Source: Gnetum montanum
Taxonomy: Eukaryota > Streptophyta > Gnetopsida > Gnetales > Gnetaceae
Reading direction: 5' to 3'
DNA length: 64,000 bases
Assembly (NCBI GenBank): GCA_015680685.1
Contig: MNCI01008716.1
Span: 73,693 to 137,692 of the forward strand
Shown: piece after piece, positions 23,201 through 34,202 of the stretch
Numbering within the stretch: the first letter of the stretch is position 1
Layout of the letters: each line of letters begins with the position of its first letter
Translations under genes and position numbers: made by a program
The notes under the pieces: model-generated
Databases searched by the model: none
What the model was told of the DNA's origin: nothing
The model's input: only the letters and a program-made list of their open reading frames with translations

Positions 23201-23735
23201 TTTGGTTTAGTGAAAGGATCCATGTAAATGCAATGTTCACATATCTTGGGATAAGTTTTAGTGACTTTAACAATGACCAAGCAAAGGTTGTTGGCCATTT
23301 GTTGACCACCTTTAACAACTTCTTTTTTTTTGTAAGAGCAAGATTGACATTGATAATAATTGACTTGTCATTTTTTAGGAAAGCATATTCTATTCTAGTT
23401 GGTAGAGTTTTCAACTCAATGGGCTCATATTTAAAACTTTCAAGGATCTCTAACTCTCCCCAATTGGTGTCATTAGGTTTATTAAAGAGTTGGTGATGGA
23501 TTTGCTTCATCTCATTCATGCCTTCAATGTAGGCACTTGTAAGGCTCTCAGTCCATTCCATGCACAAAGTCGAGTTGCTTTTAGGTTTAGCTATTAATGA
23601 CTAAGTGCCCTCTTATTTTGTGGTTGCTATATACAGGCACCTTGGAATTTCTGTCACATCAAGACATTACCTACATGCAATGATTGATGTATTTTTCATG
23701 GTCCAGAATTTCTACAAGCAGTTGCACCCTGCCTC
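23200..23735 (-). pseudogene. RT3 protease C-terminus and RT linker
   Basis: A 129-codon open frame (23567-23178) encodes MCMEWTESLTSAYIEGM, then NWGELEI and YAFLKNDKSI, matching the protease-RT linker of RT2 (about 3115-3350). The FPIIMGRAWL block would lie further right. It is missing because the sequence switches at about 23735 to the third frame of RT5 on the opposite strand. Confidence 0.7.
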
Positions 23736-25530
23736 TTGGTTTGAATTGATGAAGGATAAGATGCTTGCCATGTCTAAAGAAGAGGAGCAGCAATTTCCAC
23801 CTCCACCACCTACTTAAGAAACAACACTAGAAGCCCATGTTACCAATAATCACTTTCATAAAATCCAAGAGTAGCTCTTGCAACAGTAGGAGTAGCAAGC
23901 AGGAACGTGTTGGGGATCCATCTATGTACCAACTTGCGATGAGTCACCTCAATGAAGTGGCCCGAAAAATTAGTCAAATGGAGGAAGGTTGACAAATATT
24001 TTCAGCCCAACAAACGCAACTTCTCACAAGGTTGAATCCTAATGTCTAGGATGTGATGTTATCTCTCTCTTAATACCATTTATTCACAGAAATCTCTAGG
24101 AATGCTACCTCCTTTTTGGTGTGCTTGGAGGAGGGCAAGGGTGCAACTGTACTAGTGATGTAGCCCCAAGGGCAAGAGACAGTTATAGAAGTGGTTGTTG
24201 ATAGAATCACTGAGGCACTCAATGTACTTGTGGTGTCTGTACTAGACCCAGCATGAAGAGTTACTGGATCGATTGGTGGGAACTAGAAAACCAATTTTGG
24301 ACATCTTTGATTTTTCAAATAATATTATTTCATCCTAATCGGAGTTGCTCGAAGCAAAGTGCAAATGTATCATCCTGAAAGGACAACTTGAAATGGCTCA
24401 AGCAAAAAACCAACACTTGGCTATGGAGTTTGCTAAATTACATGTCCATTTTACTGATCCTGCACTCCTCAACCATGTAATAACAAGAGATGAAGCTTTT
24501 TAGCATCTTTAGGAGTGATTAAAACAAGTTGAGAAGAGAATGGTAATGGTCATCTTTAACTAGTTTGTAGCTAGTTCAAAGACCTATTCAATTCAAAAGG
24601 ACTTGATTCAGATGTGTCAAGAAAATGAAACTTTGATCATTATCAACCATCACCTATGGAATGTTGATGCACAAAAACAACAGATGCAAGAATTCATCCA
24701 TCAATAGTAGGAGCAACTAGCCAACGTGAATATAGAATTGAGGAGATTGGTAGTAGAGAATTGTAATCTTTCTATGGAGGGAGTCTATGCCTTACGCTGG
24801 AAATCTATCATTGAAATTGCTGCCTAGAAAAAAGAGGCTCTTAAATTTAAGAAAGTTAAGAATCATTACAGAGACTAAGTTGGCCTACAAAAGGAGGTGA
24901 ATCAGAAACATATCCACATGACTAAGGTAGAGGTAAATGAGACCCTCCAGCAACTCTAACAAGGAAAAGAGATGTGGTAGTTGATCATTAATGGGATAGA
25001 TGCCTATAACAAAGCAGATATCTACATGAAGGAGTTGGAAATTAAAGAAATGATAGAATATATGGAACTAGCCAATCTCTAATATGTAAATCTAGCAATG
25101 CTGATTGCTAGATGCCCATGGTTAGAACTTGAAAAGTAGGTTGCTAGTTCCTACTTGCTATACAAGGCCTAGTTCAAACACCACAAGAACACCAAGTAAA
25201 AGTTTACACTGGAAAACGATGAACTTGAAGTTCTCAAGGCAAGATTTACCAATCAACAATGAACTATTGAGAACCTGGCTAGATGAATGAATGATTCCTA
25301 GGAGCTGCAAAATGTAATCAAGGTGTTCGACATCGAGTGCAGACAATTCGCTGCTTGTTTCATCAATGCTAAGGAGTTATTCCCAGGAATTCCCTATCCT
25401 TGGGATGTGCCCATTCTAGTCCACATTGACAAAGATGCGTGGACCATGCATGATCCTAGGAGTAAGGAGATGAAGATGAAAGCATTGTTAGATGCTTTCT
25501 ATATTCTGCCAGAAGTTTCAATAGCAGCAG
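23736..25530 (+). pseudogene. RT5 third frame (coiled-coil-rich, unknown function)
   Basis: This is homologous to RT2 8.95-10.96 kb. Examples are 'aaagaagaggagcagcaatttccacctcc' near 23773, the coiled-coil part at 24650-25050 and the conserved end MKMKALLDAFYILPEVS at about 25468-25520. The last 73 codons are open (25323-25544). It begins abruptly at the junction with RT3, so gag, pol and the first part of the frame are gone. RT6 is inserted into its very end. Confidence 0.6.
25526..25530. repeat. Target-site duplication of RT6, left copy (AGCAG)
   Basis: AGCAG immediately precedes RT6 and recurs at 33895-33899 immediately after it. Confidence 0.9.
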
Positions 25531-26738
25531 TGAAACACCACTAATTTTGGCCTAGCACTTTTAAACAAGAATCAAGCTAAGTCATGCTGCTGCCCAACAT
25601 GAGTACAGCGTGACCAAACATGGAGGCCTCCAAAATAGCCCCCGATGGCCCATGATTCAACAGATGCTGCACAGCGTAAGGATCAGCGTCACCAATTTTT
25701 AGAGCCCCAAAACTAAGCCAAAATGACTTGATTTTAAGGGTGTAAGTTGTCCTCAAGGTCCACTATTGATAACTATGGGTCCCAGCCTTTAAAAATTCTA
25801 GATTTCAGCCCAAAATTGCAAGTTTTAGAGGTCACACACCAGGTCACATTGTAGGTCACGCTGGGTGCTGGACAAGCAAGGCAAAGTTAATCCTCCTTGA
25901 TTTTCTTTGTAAATTTTTATCATTTGAGGGCTTGTCTAAATTATTTGTATTTTCATGGGCTTGAATGACCCACAAATTGTAAAATACATTGAATCTGGTC
26001 AAAGAAGGCAAATTGCCAACACACATCCAACTTGTGCCAACTATTCATGGGACACATGTCACTATATCTATTTTCCTCTCATCTCCCAACCGTTGATTCC
26101 ATTCTTGAAAACCCTAGCCAAACCATAGCCCAACCCTATAAATACCCTATTAGTTCACATAAACGAAAGGGAGGAGGACAAGAAGAAGAAAAAGATTGGA
26201 GAGATTGGCAATTCTGAAGGAGGACAGAACTTGCAATCCTTGGGCACACAGCACACCTGACTGTGGGCATCCAAGAACTTCTCATTTTCATCATCACATC
26301 ATCACAATTATATCATCTCGAGGCTAGGTTTTTGACTTGCCATCCACACATGTGCAACTACGCTTTGACCGGTGCACATTTTTTTTAAACAATATAATAC
26401 ACTTTCATTATTGCCTCCCATTTACATTGTTTAGTTCTGTTTATGCTTTACAAATATAACTTTGTTTATGCTTTATTCATAATTCAGTACACTTTATTTA
26501 CATTTCGTATCATTTTTTACATTCCGTTTACATCCTGTTTACGATAACCCCAGCGCTAGCCGTAGCTTACGCTCGGGGAAGTCCTTGGTTGATTTGTGTG
26601 CAAACCATCCAAGGCACTCTGCCTTCGTTCCCTTTTCCAGCTTGCCCTCAAGCGAAGGCAGGGTCAGCTATGGCTGCCTGATGATCTCTTGGTGCCTGTT
26701 TCCATTCCAGCCTTACACCGACAATTTAGGTCAATACA
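25531..26738 (+). repeat. RT6 5' LTR
   Basis: It starts TGAAACACC and ends AATACA, 1208 bp. It has TATAAATA at about 26133-26140 ('ccctataaatacc') after two 'aaaccctagcc'-like phrases. It is near-identical to the 3' LTR apart from the DNA swallowed by the N at 32867, so this is one of the younger insertions in the window. Confidence 0.92.
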
Positions 26739-26743
26739 GTTTT

Positions 26744-26760
26744 TGGCACTAGAAGGAGGG
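26744..26760 (+). promoter_or_regulatory. RT6 primer-binding site
   Basis: TGGCACTAGAAGGAGGG begins five bases after the LTR. TGG is the complement of the tRNA CCA end, and the position is right for a primer site. I do not assign the tRNA. It differs clearly from the tRNA-Asp-type site of RT4 and RT7, which supports a separate lineage. Confidence 0.65.
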
Positions 26761-26925
26761 TCACTTTCTTGTTATTGGTTAAAACCTCACTACCTATCAA
26801 AACTCATCCATCTTTCCCATTTGAGTCTCTTCATCCCTATTGATCACACTAAGCTTATGTCACCCCACGCTACAACTGCTTGCGATCCAACTCCATTCAT
26901 CTACCCCAGTCCATTCACGTTTATC

Positions 26926-28520
26926 ATGGAATCTTCCCAAGCCAACCNNNNNNNNNNNNNNNNNNNNNNNNNNNNNNNNNNNNNNNNNNNNNNNNNNNNN
27001 NNNNNNNNNNNNNNNNNNNNNNNNNNNNNNNNNNNNNNNNNNNNNNNNNNNNNNNNNNNNNNNNNNNNNNNNNNNNNNNNNNNNNNNNNNNNNNNNNNNN
27101 NNNNNNNNNNNNNNNNNNNNNNNNNNNNNNNNNNNNNNNNNNNNNNNNNNNNNNNNNNNNNNNNNNNNNNNNNNNNNNNNNNNNNNNNNNNNNNNNNNNN
27201 NNNNNNNNNNNNNNNNNNNNNNNNNNNNNNNNNNNNNNNNNNNNNNNNNNNNNNNNNNNNNNNNNNNNNNNNNNNNNNNNNNNNNNNNNNNNNNNNNNNN
27301 NNNNNNNNNNNNNNNNNNNNNNNNNNNNNNNNNNNNNNNNNNNNNNNNNNNNNNNNNNNNNNNNNNNNNNNNNNNNNNNNNNNNNNNNNNNNNNNNNNNN
27401 NNNNNNNNNNNNNNNNNNNNNNNNNNNNNNNNNNNNNNNNNNNNNNNNNNNNNNNNNNNNNNNNNNNNNNNNNNNNNNNNNNNNNNNNNNNNNNNNNNNN
27501 NNNNNNNNNNNNNNNNNNNNNNNNNNNNNNNNNNNNNNNNNNNNNNNNNNNNNNNNNNNNNNNNNNNNNNNNNNNNNNNNNNNNNNNNNNNNNNNNNNNN
27601 NNNNNNNNNNNNNNNNNNNNNNNNNNNNNNNNNNNNNNNNNNNNNNNNNNNNNNNNNNNNNNNNNNNNNNNNNNNNNNNNNNNNNNNNNNNNNNNNNNNN
27701 NNNNNNNNNNNNNNNNNNNNNNNNNNNNNNNNNNNNNNNNNNNNNNNNNNNNNNNNNNNNNNNNNNNNNNNNNNNNNNNNNNNNNNNNNNNNNNNNNNNN
27801 NNNNNNNNNNNNNNNNNNNNNNNNNNNNNNNNNNNNNNNNNNNNNNNNNNNNNNNNNNNNNNNNNNCATGTGATTCTGCGAGTGTTTGCAATGTCCTTAA
27901 CCGGAAAAGCCTTAGACTGGTACCGATCTTTACCTTGTAGCTCCATATCTTCTTTAGAGAGTTTGTTGCATCAGTTTGTCACCCGTTTCAAGTACAATTT
28001 GAAACCTGAGGCCACGTTAGATAGCTTGATTCAAGTTAAACAAGCGCCATTAGAGCTAGCGCAGAAATTTATCCAAAGGTGGAGTGCAGCCTTAAATGAA
28101 CTTCACGAACCTATACCCGAAACATATTTACTCAGTATCCTTAAGTCAGCTGTGAATGACTTTATTGAGTCAAAACTTTACTACCTGAAAGCCCACACAT
28201 TGAGCCAAGCATTCGTTCAAATAAAAGACATAGAAGAAGTGGCACAAACAAGTAATGACCCAGCCTACTCAACCTTTAGGAGCCAACATACGAGGAAAGA
28301 TAAATCCAAAAAAACAATAGCAGCAGTGGCTGAGGGAAAACAACCTGCTATCCCAAACAACTATGAAAGAACCACACTCACTCATACACCTGAAAATTTC
28401 TCAAAAAGAAACAACAACACAGGTCATGCTCGTACCTTCGAAAGGAAAGACACTACTCAATACACACCATTGCCCATGAAGCCTTCACAACTACTTGATC
28501 AACTTCAAAGGCTGGGCTAA
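26926..28520 (+). pseudogene. RT6 gag, interrupted by an assembly gap
   Basis: The likely start is MESSQAN at 26926, 22 bases before the gap. After the gap an open frame (27867-28520) encodes the Retrotrans_gag capsid core: LTGKALDWYRSLP, then LLHQFVTRFKYNL, IQVKQAPLELAQKFIQRW and a Lys-rich tail. It stops at TAA 28518-28520, fifteen bases before the next open segment, which continues the same protein. Frame agreement across the gap cannot be tested because its size is an estimate. Role: capsid and RNA packaging. Confidence 0.8.
26948..27866. other. Assembly gap (919 N)
   Basis: A run of N within the RT6 gag frame. Any reading frame crossing it is uninformative. Confidence 0.99.
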
Positions 28521-28534
28521 TTCAACACAAACAA

Positions 28535-29092
28535 ATGTCTCCTACGGCCTCGCAAAGACATGATCGCTTTTGTAAATTGGCCAAAAATCCAGCTTTAGCA
28601 ACAGCCAACGAACCTCCCATTCCAAAAGGCTTTAAGTTGGATAGGTTTTGTGAATATCACCAATGGTGTGGTCATTGGACTGATTACTGCTTTGCGTTAA
28701 AACAAGACATACAACGCATGATAGATGAGGGTGAAGTAGTGTTCGATGAGATAAACCTGGTAAGGCCTCAAAACCAATCCATAGGGGTCTACAAAGATCC
28801 TCTCAATACCAAAATCAACGATGCTCCATATGTGATTAATACTGTCCATGTGGAAGATAGACAAGACATTCCTGAAAAGCCTTTTGTGATTTGCAGGTAT
28901 TCAAAAAACACACCTACCTTAATATATCCTCAAACCATGCGCTCATCCCCCACACCATCAAAAACATTCATCATCCGCATACCTCCTTCAATTTCCACCA
29001 CAACAAACATACCATCTGAAAACCAACCCATTCCCTTTGTGGTCCAGGTGCCAAAACACCTTGGCACACAACCCACCTCCACTTCTCAATGA
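28535..29092 (+). pseudogene. RT6 gag C-terminus with Cys/His motif
   Basis: This open frame of 185 codons contains PKGFKLDRFCEYHQW and CGHWTDYCFALKQDIQRMI. It is the zinc-knuckle-like segment found near the end of Tat-lineage Gag proteins (family knowledge: CxxH..GH....C followed by LK..I..LI). A Pro/Thr/Ser-rich linker follows and a TGA ends it at 29092. It was originally continuous with the upstream gag and the downstream protease. Confidence 0.75.
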
Positions 29093-29158
29093 CCTTTGCA
29101 AGAACATCTTGCCGATAGGCTAATAAGAGAGCGCTTGTAAAAAGAAAAAAGAGAGCTC

Positions 29159-30349
29159 ATGGAGAGAGAAAACCATGGACACGAATTAGGACTACCAAAG
29201 CCTACACCACTAAACACCATCCCCATGAGTTCGTCCATTAATGAGCCTAGTACAAGTCACCAAAGCCAAGATGAAGTTACAAGTCATATCCCAAACCCAA
29301 CTTTCTCAGCTACTAACGTAAAAACCCCTCCACGAGAAATACGAATGCTAGGTCAAATGGACCAAATCTCTACTGATTAGAATGTCCCAAACGGAAAAGA
29401 CCTAGCAAATGCGTTGACCCAAGTCACACAAGCCTTAAAACAAAACAATACTTCTTTAAGTTTGTATGACCTAGTAATGACTTCACCAGTACATCAAGAG
29501 GCTCTCGTACGGATGCTAACTTCAATTCCTATTAGTGAGGATCTTCCTGCAGATGAACCATCCATTTATGCAGTATTATCCCCACAACTTCAAGAATCGA
29601 AGACCACATCCTTAGAGTTCCGCGTTAAGGACATTAAGCTAGATGAGAAAATAGGGGAAATCACCACAGCCCCTATGTTCATAACAATACAGGTTGATTA
29701 TTTCAAAATACATAGGGTGCATGTTGATGATGGTGCTGCAACAAATGTAATACCTTTTTCCATCATCAAAAAATTAGGACTCACTGAACAAGTACAACCC
29801 ACAACAATGTCTTTCTTGAGATCTTTTAGTGGTTCCCGTGTAGGAGTGAAAGGCATGGTTACCTTAGATTTCATAGCCGGAGACTAATTCCCTACATCAG
29901 CTGAATTCATAGTGGTTGATGAAATGCCAGGGTTTAATTTGATCCTAGGACATCCTTGGCTAGCTCAACTTAAAGCCGTATCTTCACCAATCCATCAGGA
30001 GATCCACCTACCTTACGAGGGAGGTGAGATCATCATACATGGGGATACAACACCATCAATCACTTCCTCATACCTTGAGGTAGGTCAAGGGTCAGAAACT
30101 GAGTTCGTTAAGCCTAAACAAGAAACTATGAACATATATCAAAACGTGGACCCAACGTTGACTCACAATCCAACTAGCACTGAAGAAACACAAGAAGACA
30201 CAGACATAGGAGCCATTCCTGCTGATGTTTCTTGGTCAGAACTAACCTTTAACATCACCGATGAAGGGGAAGGTGAATATAAGATCATACCCATACACCC
30301 AGCACCACATGTTAAGTTACAAAAGATCAAGAGGCAACTCAACAACTAG
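29159..30349 (+). pseudogene. RT6 protease region with Asp-Asp-Gly at the active site
   Basis: Three open segments (29159-29380, 29414-29887 and 29912-30349) read as one protein with two stops (29378 and 29885). The catalytic block is VHVDDGAATNVIPFSII, with Asp-Asp-Gly at 29726-29734 where the family has Asp-Ser/Thr-Gly. The flap and second half read FSGSRVGVKGMVTLDF and FNLILGHPWLAQLKAVSS, typical of Gypsy proteases. The acidic C-terminal extension (30180-30290) leads into the 27-bp array. The change suggests lost activity, or cleavage supplied in trans. Confidence 0.75.
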
Positions 30350-30359
30350 AACGAATGAT

Positions 30360-30745
30360 ACAAACTGTCCAAAATGACGTTAAACTACGAACTGTCCGAA
30401 ATGACGTTAAACTACGAACTGTCCAAAATGACGTTAAACTACGAACTGTCTGAAATGACGTTAAACTATGAACTGTCCGAAATGACGTTAAACAACGAAC
30501 TATCCGAAATGACATTAAAATACGAACTATCCGAAATGACGTTAAACTACGAATTGTCCGAAATGACGTTAAACTATGAACTTTCCAAAATGACATTAAA
30601 CTACAAATTGTCTGAAATGACATTAAACTACGAACTGTCCGAAATGACGTTAAACTATGAACTGTCCGAAATGATGTTAATCTATGAACTATCCAAAATG
30701 ACGTTAAACTACAACACATCCGCAATGACATTAAACTAGCCACGG
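30360..30745 (+). repeat. 27-bp tandem array encoding (MTLNYELSE)n
   Basis: The unit 'atgacgttaaactacgaactgtccgaa' is repeated 13 times from 30374 with point differences, plus a partial unit. Because 27 is divisible by 3, one frame stays open for 121 codons (30374-30739) as repeated MTLNYELSE or MTLNYELSK. The complementary strand is also open (30845-30339). The array starts right after the protease stop at 30349. Confidence 0.95.
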
Positions 30746-31690
30746 TCAGAAATGGCCAGTTCCATTTAAAACTTCTTGAAAACGTTATTACCTTTGGCCC
30801 ACCATGGCATAAAACTGGTAATCCTTTCTTTAACAACAGATGCAACAGTCCATCAAGACTTTAAACTGATGTACCAAGCTTGAAACGGCTTTAAACTAGA
30901 GCCAACAAATTACACATTTACAAACTCTTGTCATCTTACATTGAATTTTCGCTTACAAGTTACAAGTTACGATTCTTGCACGGTCGTTGCTTTCTTTTTC
31001 AAGTATTTACCTTACATCTTGCTTTACACTTTAGAAATTTATGTTACATTTAGTTGCACACATATACTCTTGAAAATAAAGAAAAACAATAAAAAAACAT
31101 AAAACTACAAAAACACATGGCCCGAAAAGGCCTTAAACTAGCATACGGCCCAGAATGGCCTAAAACTATCACTTTTTGCATTGCTTTTCTTTCATTCATA
31201 CATTCTAACTCTATGTACGGCAGGTATCACTTGATGTTGTTTTCTTCCTAGTTGATTTTTTGTAGGATTTCACGATGCATGCAGCATCACACTTTACACA
31301 AGCAAGGTAAGCATCAGTCCACTATGACTATAAACTGGCACAGAACAGTCCTGGGATCATGACTTAAAACTGATACCATAGAATAGTCCTGACATCATGA
31401 CTTAAAACTGATACCACAGAATAGTCCTGGCATCATGACTTAAAACTGATACCATAGAGCCCTGTCTGGTATGACACTAAACTACTACGTCCATCTGCCA
31501 TGACATGAAACTAGCATCCAGAGTCCACTAAGACTATAAACTAGTTTTCCTCTTCACAGTCTGCTATGACTATAAACTAGCAATGCACCGTCTACCACGA
31601 CGCTAAACTAGCACCGTCCAACGGGTTATGACGTGAAACTAATCCACAATAGTCCACTAAGACTATAAATTGGTGACATCATCGACAACC
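30746..31690 (+). repeat. Phrase-repeat region related to the 27-bp array
   Basis: The core 'atgac..taaact' keeps recurring at irregular spacing after the regular array. Examples are 'aagactttaaactgatg' (about 30858), 'cggctttaaactagag' (about 30885), 'aaggccttaaactagca' (about 31127) and 'aatggcctaaaact' (about 31155). From 31320 to 31680 there are many 'gtcc..atgac.ataaact' and 'catgacttaaaactgataccatagaatagtcctg' copies; the last phrase is itself tandem with a unit near 58 bp. No coding potential is seen. Confidence 0.8.
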
Positions 31691-32203
31691 AGGCAAAATT
31701 TGAAAAGATCTGTTGTTACAGTTAGTTGTGCTTGTTCCACAAAGACTTGTTGCATGATTCATCTCATGGGGCCTAATGAAACTGATGCTGTTCATGATTC
31801 TGTCTGCTTTGAAATTTGCACATGATGACTCCATCTCCTTGTTTAAAGTGTTTAGCTGACTATTTCATCTGTGGTTTTCTTGTCTTCTTGGAGTTGTGTT
31901 TGCAGGATGACACTTCTGAGGCATTCGTGCATAGATGCACTTCGTCATGACAACAAGGTATCACGTTTTTCCTGACGCACGTGACTGGGTTAATCAATCC
32001 ATTCATAAGTACATTCCCGACTCCCAATGCATCCCCTATTTCCCCATCATGCTCCCCTTAGCCTATTCAATTACACCCCCTAATACATTCTACTCACCTC
32101 AAAACTCTTGATACACTATTGCACACCGTAACTCTCTAAGCAGTTACAACGCAAAACATGATACATAGTACATGATGCAAAGTGCAAGTGCTCAAACACG
32201 AGC

Positions 32204-32542
32204 ATGGCACAAAAAGCAAGCTCTTTCAAAAAGACCGAAAAAAAACAACAAAAAAAAGGATCAAAGAGCAAAATGCATGGAAAAGGTCTTCAAGACCCCG
32301 TTGACATCATAAACAAAAAACTATTGGCCATTCTCATACAAGCCCCAGGCGAGAAGGCAATTGTCTTAAAAAAAGTTACACTTGTGTCTCAAAGAGACCA
32401 TGTTACACATCATCGCGTGGCTTTGGCTGTTTACAATGGACCCCGCAAATACTCTATAAGAGTCTCGTTTCTCCAAAGAATGCACCTCCTATGGCTTGGT
32501 TTCAAGTCTAATGAAAACCTAGTTGTTGACAAGGACCAATGA
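32204..32542 (+). CDS. Small basic ORF in RT6, unknown function
   Basis: The open frame of 112 codons starts MAQKASSFKKTEKKQQKK, so its first 25 residues are mostly Lys, Gln and Ser, like a nuclear-localisation or nucleic-acid-binding tail. The rest (LQDPVDIINKKLLAILIQAP, later YNGPRKYSIRVSFLQRMHLL) shows no family I recognise. It sits 266 bp before the 3' LTR of an element lacking pol. It may be an element-specific ORF, a captured gene piece or chance. The preceding 500 bp are non-coding. Confidence 0.35.
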   Translation: MAQKASSFKKTEKKQQKKGSKSKMHGKGLQDPVDIINKKLLAILIQAPGEKAIVLKKVTLVSQRDHVTHHRVALAVYNGPRKYSIRVSFLQRMHLLWLGFKSNENLVVDKDQ

Positions 32543-32808
32543 CATGACTTGTGCACAAGAGAGCATTCCTCTCCCACAGATCTCAATAGCAATCATAGCC
32601 CTTAACCTCCTAGCTTCCCTGGTTATAGTTGATTCCCTTACATCTTGAACCACATTCCCTCAATCCCATGTACTTTTGAAAATGGTGTGATGACACCCAG
32701 CCAAGGGCCGACGATTAATGTTTGATGCTTTGTTTGTTCATGGTGTTTGCACTTCTTTGTCGACGCCTCTCGGGTAGATTCCTCCAGACGTCAACAAAGA
32801 AGGGCCAA

Positions 32809-33894
32809 TGAAACACCACTAATTTTGGCCTAGCACTTTTAGACAAGAATCAAGCTAAGTCATGCTNACTAAGCCAAAATGACTTGATTTTAAGGGTGTA
32901 AGTCATCCTCAAGGTCCACTATTGATAACTATGGATCCCAGCCTTTAAAAATTCTAGATTTCAGCCCAAAATTGCAAGTTTTAGAGGTCACACACCAGGT
33001 CACATTGCAGGTCACGCTGGGTGCTAGACAAGCAAGGCAAAGTTAATCCTCCTTGATTTTCTTTGTAAATTTTTATCATTTGAGGGCTTGTCTAAATTAT
33101 TTGTATTTTCATGGGCTTGAATGACCCACAAATTGTAAAATACATTGAATCTGGTCAAAGAAGGCAAATTGCCAACACACATCCAACTCGTGCCAACTAT
33201 TCATGGGACACATGTCACTAGATCTATTTTCCTCTCATCTCCCAACTGCTGATTCCATTCTTGAAAACCCTAGCCAAACCCTAGCCCAACCTTATAAATA
33301 CCTTATTAGTTCACATAAACGAAAGGGGGGAGGACAAGAAGAAGAAAAAGATTGGAGAGATTGGCAATTCTGAAGGAGGACAGAACTTGCAATCCTTGGG
33401 CACGCGGCACACCTGACTGTGGGCATCCAAGCACTTCTCATTTTCATCATCACATCATCACAATTGTATCATCCCGGGGCTAGGCGTTTGACCTGCCATC
33501 CACATGTGTGCAACTACGCTTTGACCGGTGCACATTTTTTTAAAACAATATAATACAGTTTCATTATTGCCTCCCATTTACATTTTTTAGTTCTATTTAT
33601 GCTTTACAAATATAACTTTGTTTATGCTTTATTCATAATTCAGTACGCTTTATTTACATTTCGTATCATTGTTTACATTCCGTTTACATCCTGTTTACGA
33701 TAACCCCAGCGCTAGCCATAGCTTACGCTCGGGGAAGTTCTTGGTTGATTTGCATGCAAACCATCCAAGGCACTCTACCTTCGTTCCCTTTTCCAGCTTT
33801 TCCTCATGCGAAGGCAGGGTCAGCTATGGCTGCCCGACGATCTCTCAGTGCCTGTTTCCATTCCAGCCTTACACCGACGATTTAGGTCAGTACA
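32809..33894 (+). repeat. RT6 3' LTR (with internal single-N gap)
   Basis: It begins TGAAACACC right after 'caacaaagaagggccaa', a purine-rich tract suited to plus-strand priming, and ends GTACA at 33894. Compared with the 5' LTR, the N at 32867 replaces about 120 bp (about 25590-25712). TATAAATA lies at about 33293-33300. It is followed by AGCAG (33895-33899). Confidence 0.92.
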
Positions 33895-33899
33895 AGCAG

Positions 33900-34202
33900 G
33901 ATAACCACAATAGTCACAATTATCACATGTGCCTAAGGCTAGAGAAGGTTTGTTGGGGCCTCCACCACCTAGGATAGTATGATATTTTTAATTTTCTTCA
34001 TGTCATCAGAGGATGTGTTATTCAATTTTTTTTAGTATTTAATTTTTTGTCGTGAACACCACAAATTTTTAATTTTGTAATCTGTACACCTAGGCACTTA
34101 GTTTTGTCATAGCTTTGTTGTATCATGTGCTAGTAAGTAATCCCATACCTTCCTAATTTTGTAAAGAAATTGAGGAAAATTTTTCATTCAATTGTGGGGT
34201 TA
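33900..34202 (+). other. RT5 3' non-coding region
   Basis: This continues RT5 beyond the RT6 insertion, matching RT2 at about 10.97-11.27 kb: 'ggctagagaagg', 'tcctaattttgtaaagaaattgagg' and the pre-LTR motif 'ttgtggggtta'. No gene is seen. Confidence 0.6.

Larger units (their letters stand above)
25531..33894 (+). mobile_element. RT6: complete Tat-like non-autonomous LTR element
   Basis: Long direct repeats at 25531-26738 and 32809-33894, AGCAG flanks, a primer site and a pre-LTR purine-rich stretch define an 8.36-kb element. The gag and protease resemble the Tat/Ogre group: capsid block LTGKALDWYRSLP, a Cys/His segment CEYHQWCGHWTDYC, and protease with long flanks. No RT, RNase H or integrase is present between the protease end (30349) and the 3' LTR. 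That space holds a 27-bp tandem array and a long phrase-repeat region. It contains the only sized gap (26948-27866). Confidence 0.88.

Noticed and set aside
26596-28520. Very long open frames on both strands across 26.9-27.9 kb
   Set aside because: They exist only because the run of N is translated as X; only the parts outside the gap carry information.
30360-30745. CRISPR-like regular repeat
   Set aside because: Units are directly adjacent with no spacers, and the context is a plant retrotransposon.
30339-30845. 168-codon minus-strand frame over the 27-bp array
   Set aside because: A shadow of the repeat: any unit divisible by three stays open on both strands once one unit is open.
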